A stretch of DNA of 5,363 bases from an uncultured Clostridia bacterium (GTDB lineage: Bacteria; Bacillota; Clostridia; Oscillospirales; Oscillospiraceae): positions 1 through 5,363 of the forward strand of contig CALEQS010000207.1 in the NCBI GenBank assembly GCA_937907975.1, written 5' to 3'. A program made the position numbers and the translations under genes. The notes under the pieces were generated by a model. That model made no database searches. It was not told where the DNA came from and was given only the letters and a program-made list of their open reading frames with translations. Shown piece after piece: positions 1 to 5,090 of this stretch (position 1 is the first letter of the stretch; every line of letters begins with the position of its first letter).

Positions 1-2006
1 GGATCTACGCCGACCGCGTCAATGAGGATATGCAGGCGGTGGTGGAGTTCTGCTCACTGTCCATGGTGGAGGGGGACTGGGCGTCGGAGCAGTACAGTGA
101 GTATGCCAACCGCTTCGCCCCCCAGAGCAGTAATTTCTTCTTCACTGTAGAGGATATGGACACCAAAGAGACCCTGCTGTCCAATTACACCGATGAGTAC
201 AGCTTTTCCGCCCGGCTGGACACTTATGTCGGCCCGGCGGACTACTACGACTACAACAGCGTGGACGAGTATTACGAGTCCAGCAGCAGCCGCTACTATA
301 TTGACGAGAACGGGGATGAGGTGCTGGAAGCTGCCAGCTATGACCCGGCCTATACCGCCTCCGGCAGTGTGGAGGCTCCCACCGGGATCACAATCAGCAA
401 TGATGCATCCACCGATGCCGGAAGTTCTGCCAATGGTGCGGACACCGATGGCAGCAAGCTGCGCCATGTGATGATCACCGGCTATGTGCGCAAGAACATC
501 AATGATTCGGACGCGGTGGTGGACGATTATTATGTGCTCGACCACTACGCCGAGATGGTGTTCGGCCTGCGCTATCAGGCAGTGGCCGCAGCGGCGGGAG
601 GTACAGTGCTGTTCCTGGTGCTCTATGTCTTTCTGCTGTACGCCGCAGGACGGAGGAAGGACACAGATGAGGTAACGCTGCGCTTTGTGGACCATATTCC
701 CTGGGACGTGTATCTGCTTCTCTGCGGCGCGCTGGCCCTGATGGTGGGGCTGCTGGGGGCGTGGACAGGCCAGTTTATCAGCAGCACGCCCTTCCAGTCC
801 CCTTCGCTCATCAGCATTGCTGTGCTGGCGGCGGGGGAGAGCATCCTGCTTATAGCTGCCTCCATGTCCATCGCCGCCCGGTGCAAGACGCCGGGGTGGT
901 GGAAAAACAGCCTTGTCTATCTGGCCTGGAACGGCGTCGGCACCCTGTTCCACCACCCGCTGAGACAGCTGGGTTATTTCCTGACCCATCTGTCCATCAT
1001 GTGGAAAACGCTGGCGCTGGGCGCAGTGTTCGTGGGGCTGGAGATATTGAGCCTGTATCCCTTTTACTGGGACAGCAACCCGGTGTTCCTGATCGCGGTG
1101 AACGTGCTCTTCGGCTTGACGATCATTGTTGGCGCGGTCAATATGAAAAAACTCCAGCGGGCCGGAAAGGAGCTGGCCGACGGCAACATGGAATACCGTG
1201 TGGACACCGGCACCCTGTTCGGCGACTACCGCCGCTATGGCGAGGATCTGAACCACATCGGCGACGGCATCTCCGTGGCCGTAGAGGAGAAGGTGAAGTC
1301 GGAGCGTTTCCGCACCGAGCTCATCACCAATGTCTCCCATGACCTCAAGACTCCGCTGACCAGCATCGTGAACTATGTCGACCTGCTGAGTAAACTTGAC
1401 CTGAGCGAGGACGCCCGGGCCTATGTGGAGGTGCTTCAGCGCCAGTCCAACCGGCTCAAAAAACTGACGGAGGATCTGGTGGAGGCATCCAAAGCGTCCA
1501 CCGGCAACCTGAAGGTGGAGCTGGGGCCTGTGGATCTGGGCGAGTTGCTGGTGCAGGTCACCGGCGAATATGAGGACCGGCTCCAGCAGGCGGGGATCAG
1601 CCCGGTGGTGCAGTCCCCGGAGGAGCCCATCATCGCCATGGGCGACGGGCGCTACCTGTGGCGCATCATCGACAATCTACTCAGCAACGTGCGCAAATAC
1701 GCCCTGCCCGGCACCCGGGTCTATATTGACGCCAGCGTGCTGGACGGCGCGGCGGTCATCTCGGTGAAGAATATCTCCCGGGACCGGCTCAACGTCAGCG
1801 CCGACGAGCTGATGCGCCGCTTTGTCCGGGGGGATGCCTCCCGCAACACCGAGGGAAGCGGCCTTGGCCTCTCCATCGCCCAGAGCCTTGCGGTGCTGAT
1901 GCACGGAAAGCTCTCCCTCACCGTGGACGGCGACCTGTTCAAGGCGGAACTCAGCCTGCCGCTGGCCGAGCAGGCCCAGGAGACCGCGCCGGAGAAAACG
2001 GAATAA
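1..2006 (+). CDS. Sensor histidine kinase, multi-pass membrane protein (5' end outside window)
   Basis: Two-component sensor kinase that autophosphorylates on a histidine and passes the phosphate to a response regulator not seen here. The frame is open to the left edge (first full codon at base 3), so the Met codon at base 30 is probably internal; residues are numbered from it. Residues 1-180 look extracytoplasmic, with a Tyr/Asp-rich stretch (about 55-100) and a Ser/Ala/Gly/Thr-rich stretch (about 101-142). Hydrophobic segments lie near 183-206, 225-247, 259-283, 324-344 and 351-371; basic loops after the first, third and fifth fit a cytoplasmic C-terminus and one lost N-terminal helix. A HAMP-like linker (about 371-425) precedes the HisKA H-box NVSHDLKTPL with phosphoacceptor H437 (codon 1338-1340). 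The HATPase domain shows an N-box (DNLLSNVRKYA, 548-558), an F-box-like RRFVRGDASR (596-605) and the G2 box GSGLGLS (609-615). The usual DxGxG of the G1 box is absent, replaced around VKNIS (579-583). Ligand unknown. Family very sure. Confidence 0.95.
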   Translation, partial: IYADRVNEDMQAVVEFCSLSMVEGDWASEQYSEYANRFAPQSSNFFFTVEDMDTKETLLSNYTDEYSFSARLDTYVGPADYYDYNSVDEYYESSSSRYYIDENGDEVLEAASYDPAYTASGSVEAPTGITISNDASTDAGSSANGADTDGSKLRHVMITGYVRKNINDSDAVVDDYYVLDHYAEMVFGLRYQAVAAAAGGTVLFLVLYVFLLYAAGRRKDTDEVTLRFVDHIPWDVYLLLCGALALMVGLLGAWTGQFISSTPFQSPSLISIAVLAAGESILLIAASMSIAARCKTPGWWKNSLVYLAWNGVGTLFHHPLRQLGYFLTHLSIMWKTLALGAVFVGLEILSLYPFYWDSNPVFLIAVNVLFGLTIIVGAVNMKKLQRAGKELADGNMEYRVDTGTLFGDYRRYGEDLNHIGDGISVAVEEKVKSERFRTELITNVSHDLKTPLTSIVNYVDLLSKLDLSEDARAYVEVLQRQSNRLKKLTEDLVEASKASTGNLKVELGPVDLGELLVQVTGEYEDRLQQAGISPVVQSPEEPIIAMGDGRYLWRIIDNLLSNVRKYALPGTRVYIDASVLDGAAVISVKNISRDRLNVSADELMRRFVRGDASRNTEGSGLGLSIAQSLAVLMHGKLSLTVDGDLFKAELSLPLAEQAQETAPEKTE

Positions 2007-2034
2007 AGCGAAGCATCCCCTGCCGCTTCTTTTT
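2006..2034 (+). terminator. Weak terminator-like hairpin after the kinase gene
   Basis: Just after the TAA stop, GAAGC (2010-2014) can pair with GCTTC (2025-2029) across a 10-base loop, followed directly by five T (2030-2034). An alternative register pairs AAGCG (2006-2010) with CGCTT (2024-2028). The stem is short and the loop long, so termination may be partial and readthrough into the MATE gene is possible. Confidence 0.4.
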
Positions 2035-2047
2035 GTCTATTTTGCCC

Positions 2048-2077
2048 TTGTGGTTCTTCGCTGCGCCGCAGTAAGAT
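2048..2077 (+). promoter_or_regulatory. Poor sigma-A promoter candidate for the MATE gene
   Basis: TTGTGG (2048-2053) and TAAGAT (2072-2077) are separated by 18 bases. Each box matches the consensus only in part, and such matches occur by chance. If it is not real, the transporter is probably transcribed by readthrough from the kinase operon. Confidence 0.2.
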
Positions 2078-2100
2078 AGGCAGAGAAATTTCCTCTCCGG

Positions 2101-2107
2101 AAAGGAG
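2101..2107 (+). promoter_or_regulatory. Ribosome binding site that decides the MATE start
   Basis: AAAGGAG lies 8 bases before an in-frame TTG at 2116. An in-frame GTG at 2107 uses the last G of this same motif, so it cannot be the start served by this site. No other good motif lies at the right distance upstream of the GTG, so TTG is preferred. A small hairpin CTCC (2095-2098) / GGAG (2104-2107) could partly mask the site. Confidence 0.7.
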
Positions 2108-2115
2108 TGTTTTCC

Positions 2116-3462
2116 TTGTTTTCCAATCGTGATCTCCGGCGGCTACTGATCCCGCTGATCTTTGAGCAGCTGCTGGCCTGCCTGATGGGCGTGGTGGACA
2201 CCATCATGGTGACCCGGGTGGGCGATGCGGCCATCTCCGCCGTCTCCTGCGTGAACACCATCAACACGCTGGTGCTCTATCTTATCAGCGCCCTGTCTGC
2301 CGGCGGCACCATCATCTGCTCCCAGTACCTGGGCCGGAAGGAGCGCCAGCACGCCATCCGGGCGGCAGAGCAGGTCTATCTGGTGGCGCTGGGGCTGTCC
2401 ATTCTGCTGTGTGCCGTGTGCCTTGTGTTCCGCACCGGGCTGTTAAGACTCATTTTCGGTCAGGTGGAGGACGCGGTCATGTCTCAGGCGCAGGACTACT
2501 TCCTTGTCACCGCCTTCAGCTACCCCTTCCTCGCCCTGTCCGAGACCAGTGCCGCCCAGTTCCGGGCGGGGGGCAATGCGCGCCTGCCCATGATCGTCAC
2601 CGCGCTGGCCAACGGTGTCAACATCGGCGGAAACGCCCTGCTGATCTTCGGCTTCGGCCTCGGTGCCATGGGCGCGGGACTTTCCACGCTGGTGTGCCGG
2701 GTGTTCACCGCCCTGTTTCTGGTGATCTGCCAGAGAAACCCCAAGCTGCCCATCCCCGTGCGCGATTACCACGCCATCCGGCCAAACGGCGCACTCATGA
2801 AGATCATCTGCAAGGTGGCCATTCCTACCGGCATTGAGAACGGTCTGTTCCAGCTGGGCAAGCTGCTGGTGCAGTCCACCGTTGCCACGCTGGGTACGAC
2901 CGCCATTGCCGCGCAGGCCATGATCAACACGCTGGATGTGATCCAGTCCACCCCTGGCGTGGCGGTGGGGCTGGGGCTGCTCACCGTGGCGGGCCAGTGC
3001 ATGGGCGCGGGCCGTCCGGATGAAGCCCGGCGCTATACCCGCAAGCACTGCGTGATCTCCTGGTGCGTTGTGCTGGGCACCAGCCTGTTCTTCCTCGTGC
3101 TCACCCCGTCGATCTGCCGCCTGTCCGGCCTGAGCGCCCCAGCGGCGGAGTTGACCTTCCGAATGCTGCTGCTCATCACCGTGATGAAGCTGCTGTTCTG
3201 GGTGCCCTCCTTCACCCTGCCCAACACCCTCCGCGCCGCCGGAGACGTGAGCTTTACCGCGCTGGTGTCCGCCGTGTCCATGTGGGTGTTCCGGGTGGGC
3301 CTGAGCGCCCTGCTGTGCCGGGCGCTGGGCTTCGGCCTGATCGGCGTGTGGATCGGCTGGTTCACCGACTGGGTGTGCCGCCTGATCGTCTATATCGCCC
3401 GCTACCGCATCGGCACATGGGCGAAAAAAGATCTGCTGGGGGAGAAGCGCTCTGCGGATTGA
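2116..3462 (+). CDS. MATE-family multidrug/metabolite efflux transporter
   Basis: Integral membrane exporter of the MATE family, which uses an H+ or Na+ gradient to expel cationic drugs or metabolites; the substrate cannot be told from sequence. The 448-residue length (from TTG) is normal for the family. About twelve hydrophobic segments run through the protein in two homologous halves. The first half opens with a segment holding PLIFEQLLACLMGVVDTIMV; the Asp of VDT (D28) matches the membrane Asp known to matter for cation coupling in NorM-type proteins. The second half opens near residue 235 with IPTGIENGLFQ and contains TTAIAAQAMINTLD. The C-terminus is short, basic and cytoplasmic. The start is taken as TTG at 2116 because its ribosome binding site overlaps the alternative GTG at 2107, which would add three residues. 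It follows the kinase gene by 109 bases on the same strand, so kinase-linked expression is possible but unproven. A strong hairpin terminator begins 14 bases after the stop. The family call is firm. Confidence 0.95.
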   Translation: MFSNRDLRRLLIPLIFEQLLACLMGVVDTIMVTRVGDAAISAVSCVNTINTLVLYLISALSAGGTIICSQYLGRKERQHAIRAAEQVYLVALGLSILLCAVCLVFRTGLLRLIFGQVEDAVMSQAQDYFLVTAFSYPFLALSETSAAQFRAGGNARLPMIVTALANGVNIGGNALLIFGFGLGAMGAGLSTLVCRVFTALFLVICQRNPKLPIPVRDYHAIRPNGALMKIICKVAIPTGIENGLFQLGKLLVQSTVATLGTTAIAAQAMINTLDVIQSTPGVAVGLGLLTVAGQCMGAGRPDEARRYTRKHCVISWCVVLGTSLFFLVLTPSICRLSGLSAPAAELTFRMLLLITVMKLLFWVPSFTLPNTLRAAGDVSFTALVSAVSMWVFRVGLSALLCRALGFGLIGVWIGWFTDWVCRLIVYIARYRIGTWAKKDLLGEKRSAD

Positions 3463-3474
3463 CATATGACGGAT

Positions 3475-3512
3475 AAAAATGGCCCTGTGGAAGTTTCCAC
3501 AGGGCCATTTGG
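3475..3512. terminator. Bidirectional intrinsic terminator between convergent genes
   Basis: A perfect inverted repeat has 16-base arms (3477-3492 and 3495-3510) and only GT between them. In RNA it would form about 14 pairs, with GGCCCTGTGG at its core, closed by a six-base loop. Read on the minus strand, the stem is followed by a T run (the complement of AAAAA at 3475-3479), a classic terminator for the DUF815 gene, which stops 12 bases before the hairpin. On the plus strand the tail is only TTT then GGG, so termination of the MATE transcript relies mostly on the stem and may be weaker. Confidence 0.9.
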
Positions 3513-3522
3513 GCGCTTATGC

Positions 3523-4719
3523 TTATTTTTGCAGGCTGGCCAGGAACTGGAGCGCCACCCGGGGGGTGCGGTTGGGATGGCGCATCTCCCACTTGACGGC
3601 CTCGGCCCGGAGCACTTCGCGGTCGCATTCGATGCCCCTGACGGCGGCCAGCTCCTCCACCATGTCGAGGAACTGGTTGCGGTTCAGCGCCGTATAGGGG
3701 ATGCGCAGGCCGAAGCGCTCGGCAAGGCTGGTCTTTTCCTGAATGGTCTCCCTGTTGTCCACCTCGTCGCCGTTGCGGTCGGAGAAGTTCTGCTTCACCA
3801 GATTGCGCCGGTTGGAGGTGGCATACACGGCCACATTGGCGGGCCGGGGCTCCAGACCGCCCTCCAGTACGGACTTCAGCACGGAGTAGGTCAGATCGTC
3901 CTTGTCAAAGGCCAGATCGTCGATGAACAGGATGAACTTCTGGGGCCGGTGGGCCAGCATGCGGATGAGCTCGCCCAGATCCCCCAGGTCGGCCTTGTGC
4001 ACCTCAATGAGACGCAGATTCTCAAAGCCGGGCATACCCAGCAGAGCCTTGACCGTGGCGGACTTGCCGGTGCCCGGGTCGCCGAAGAGCAGGACGTTGT
4101 TGACGCTTCTGCCCTCGATCAGCCGCCGGGTGTTGGCCACGACCTTGTCCCGCTGGAGGCGGTAGCCCCACAGCTCCTCCTCGGGCACGAAGTCCGGGTG
4201 CTCCACCGGCAGGAGCCGGCTGCGGTTCCAGGTAAACGCCCGGTAGCGGGCGAACATCCCCGCGCCGTTGACCCGGTAGAACTGGCGCACGCTGTTGAAG
4301 TCGAACTCCGCCCGGCTCTGCCACTCGGGCAGGGACTGGACGGCCCCACCCCAGCTCTCCGGCAGGCAGGCGGCGATGGCGTTTTTCAGCTCCCTGCAGG
4401 GCAGAAGTGCAATGCGGCGGAACACGCCGATGTCGTGCTCGGCGGCTTTGGCCAGGGCTTCGCTCTCCTCGCCCCGGGCCGCGGCCTCGGCAAAGGGGCC
4501 GACGCCGTAGCGCATCCGCTCCAGGAACCAGTCGCCCAGACTGTCCCAGCCTGCGGCGGTGATCTGCTCAAACAGGGCGGTGTACTGATCCATCGCTTGC
4601 TCACCCTCGCCCCGTTCCAGGGCGCCGAACAGGCCCACCAGACTGGTCCCGGCCTGCTCATCCAGCAGTGTGCGGTAGGGGGAGACGCTCTTCAGCGCGG
4701 CGTAAAAATTTTCATTCAT
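3523..4719 (-). CDS. DUF815-family AAA+ type ATPase
   Basis: A 398-residue soluble protein of the DUF815 family (P-loop ATPases close to AAA+). Its cellular role is not established; an ATP-driven remodelling or loading role is only inferred from the fold. The N-terminal half (about 1-185) is helical, has no motif I recognise, and contains an aromatic/basic patch around 141-165. The ATPase core follows: Walker A GDPGTGKS (213-220), LRLIEVHKADLGDL (235-248), Walker B FILFIDDLAF (262-271), sensor-1-like YATSNRRNLV (299-308), a possible arginine finger in SLAERFGLRI (R335), and a C-terminal sensor-2-like RTPRVALQFL (384-393). All key ATP-handling residues are present, so it should be active. There is no signal peptide or membrane segment. 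The ATG has AGAGAAGG 10 bases upstream and a strong promoter behind it. The gene is monocistronic: convergent with the MATE gene, divergent from the crotonase-like gene. Family assignment firm, function open. Confidence 0.93.
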   Translation of the reverse strand: MNENFYAALKSVSPYRTLLDEQAGTSLVGLFGALERGEGEQAMDQYTALFEQITAAGWDSLGDWFLERMRYGVGPFAEAAARGEESEALAKAAEHDIGVFRRIALLPCRELKNAIAACLPESWGGAVQSLPEWQSRAEFDFNSVRQFYRVNGAGMFARYRAFTWNRSRLLPVEHPDFVPEEELWGYRLQRDKVVANTRRLIEGRSVNNVLLFGDPGTGKSATVKALLGMPGFENLRLIEVHKADLGDLGELIRMLAHRPQKFILFIDDLAFDKDDLTYSVLKSVLEGGLEPRPANVAVYATSNRRNLVKQNFSDRNGDEVDNRETIQEKTSLAERFGLRIPYTALNRNQFLDMVEELAAVRGIECDREVLRAEAVKWEMRHPNRTPRVALQFLASLQK

Positions 4720-4721
4720 TC

Positions 4722-4737
4722 AGAGATTACCTTCTCT
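4722..4737 (-). promoter_or_regulatory. Ribosome binding site of the DUF815 gene, in a small hairpin
   Basis: On the minus strand AGAGAAGG (complement of 4730-4737) ends 10 bases before the ATG. The same bases form part of a possible 5-pair hairpin, AGAGA (complement of 4733-4737) with TCTCT (complement of 4722-4726), with AGGTAA in the loop. The stem is weak and may have little effect on translation. Confidence 0.55.
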
Positions 4738-4750
4738 CGGAAGCAGTTTG

Positions 4751-4767
4751 CAAATCATAGAGATTTG
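4751..4767. repeat. 17-bp dyad at the expected DUF815 transcription start
   Basis: CAAATC (4751-4756) and GATTTG (4762-4767) form a perfect 6-base inverted repeat with a 5-base spacer. The expected start of the minus-strand transcript is near 4766, so this is either an operator over the start site or a stem-loop at the extreme 5' end of the mRNA. The symmetry is seen directly; the function is inferred. Confidence 0.5.
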
Positions 4768-4772
4768 ACCGA

Positions 4773-4801
4773 ATTGTAGCCTTTTCCGCGCGCCTTGTCA
4801 A
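4773..4801 (-). promoter_or_regulatory. Near-consensus sigma-A promoter for the DUF815 gene
   Basis: On the minus strand, a perfect -35 TTGACA (complement of 4796-4801) and a -10 TACAAT (complement of 4773-4778, five of six matches) are separated by exactly 17 bases. Transcription would start near 4766, giving a leader of about 47 bases to the ATG at 4719. The match is strong enough to suggest good basal expression. Confidence 0.85.
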
Positions 4802-4834
4802 GGTTCGCACGGCCGGAATGTCAATGCGGCGGAG

Positions 4835-4857
4835 AGAACGCGGATTTTGCGCGTTCT
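4835..4857. repeat. 8-bp perfect inverted repeat (stem-loop) in divergent intergenic region
   Basis: AGAACGCG (4835-4842) and CGCGTTCT (4850-4857) are exact inverted copies around a 7-base loop GATTTTG. The repeat lies upstream of both divergent promoters, so neither predicted transcript contains it. It could be a protein binding site or part of an unrecognised RNA or palindromic element. No run of T follows it. Confidence 0.5.
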
Positions 4858-4860
4858 GCT

Positions 4861-4914
4861 GTACTTGAAACGGGCGCAAATGCCTGCCGGAAGGCAGGGC
4901 ATTATTTCGAGTAC
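4861..4914. repeat. 54-base imperfect palindrome in divergent intergenic region
   Basis: An outer stem pairs GTACTTGAAA (4861-4870) with TTTCGAGTAC (4905-4914), ten pairs with one G-T wobble. Inside, AATGCCTGCC (4879-4888) pairs with GGCAGG plus CATT (4893-4903, one bulged G) around a GGAA loop. An 8-base left-side internal loop (4871-4878) and one base on the right separate the two stems. A T-rich stretch (4915-4927) follows on the plus strand. I recognise no known RNA family, and no convincing promoter drives it. Confidence 0.5.
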
Positions 4915-4929
4915 GTTTGTTGTTTTTAC

Positions 4930-4965
4930 CAACCAGACCCCAAAGTTTTGTGTGGAATCTGGTTG
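4930..4965. repeat. Interrupted inverted repeat overlapping the -35 box (candidate operator)
   Basis: CAACCAGA (4930-4937) and TCTGGTTG (4958-4965) are perfect 8-base inverted copies separated by 20 bases. The right half covers the first three bases of the -35 box of the crotonase promoter. This placement suits a repressor or an activator touching the -35 region, but the regulator is unknown. Confidence 0.45.
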
Positions 4966-4991
4966 ACATCGCAGTAGCATCCCGTTATAAT
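4963..4991 (+). promoter_or_regulatory. Perfect-consensus sigma-A promoter of the crotonase-like gene
   Basis: TTGACA (4963-4968) and TATAAT (4986-4991) both match the sigma-A consensus fully and are spaced by the optimal 17 bases. Transcription should start near 4997-4998. Such a match predicts high expression or the need for a repressor; an inverted repeat overlaps its -35 box. Confidence 0.93.
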
Positions 4992-4997
4992 AAAATA

Positions 4998-5090
4998 GCT
5001 TGAGAGGGTCTGAGACCTGCTCAGAAACAAGACTTCCGCATTGGGCGGAGGTAAGGGAAAGTATCAATACATTTTAGGAGGAAGATTACC
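4998..5090 (+). promoter_or_regulatory. Structured 5' leader of the crotonase-like gene
   Basis: The predicted leader is about 93 bases. Two mutually exclusive small hairpins can form near its start: GGTC (5007-5010) with GACC (5014-5017), or CTGAG (5010-5014) with CTCAG (5020-5024). A third hairpin pairs ACTTCCGC (5032-5039) with GCGGAGGT (5045-5052), eight pairs with one wobble and a 5-base loop. An unstructured A/T-rich stretch leads to a strong ribosome binding site, AGGAGGA (5076-5082), 8 bases before the ATG. I see no T-box or other known riboswitch core. The hairpins may simply stabilise the mRNA. Confidence 0.5.

Noticed and set aside
54..1340. Long open frame (428 codons) antisense to the kinase gene
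   Set aside because: It is in exact codon register with the kinase, so its stops would need sense TTA, CTA or TCA codons, which are rare in GC-rich DNA. The protein is rich in H, Q, G and A without motifs, and its Met is the complement of the catalytic His codon.
2443..3465. Open frame (340 codons) antisense to the MATE gene
   Set aside because: It has the same codon register effect; it ends exactly at a TTA Leu codon (2443-2445) of the MATE gene. The composition is Q/H/G-rich, and it has no ribosome binding site or known domain.
3466..4779. Open frame (437 codons) on the plus strand across the whole DUF815 gene
   Set aside because: It is codon-register antisense to a clear ATPase gene; it starts in the terminator hairpin region, runs past the DUF815 start into its promoter, and encodes a Gly/Leu/Gln/His-rich sequence with no family resemblance.
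4727..5067. Small open frames on both strands in the divergent intergenic region (minus 4727-4969, plus 4795-4977, minus 4798-5067)
   Set aside because: They overlap one another and the two strong promoters, lack good ribosome binding sites, and read through the inverted repeats. They look like chance frames.
4998..5090. T-box or other known riboswitch in the crotonase leader
   Set aside because: There is no TGGNACCGCG-like T-box sequence, no terminator hairpin with a T run, and no conserved core that I recognise.
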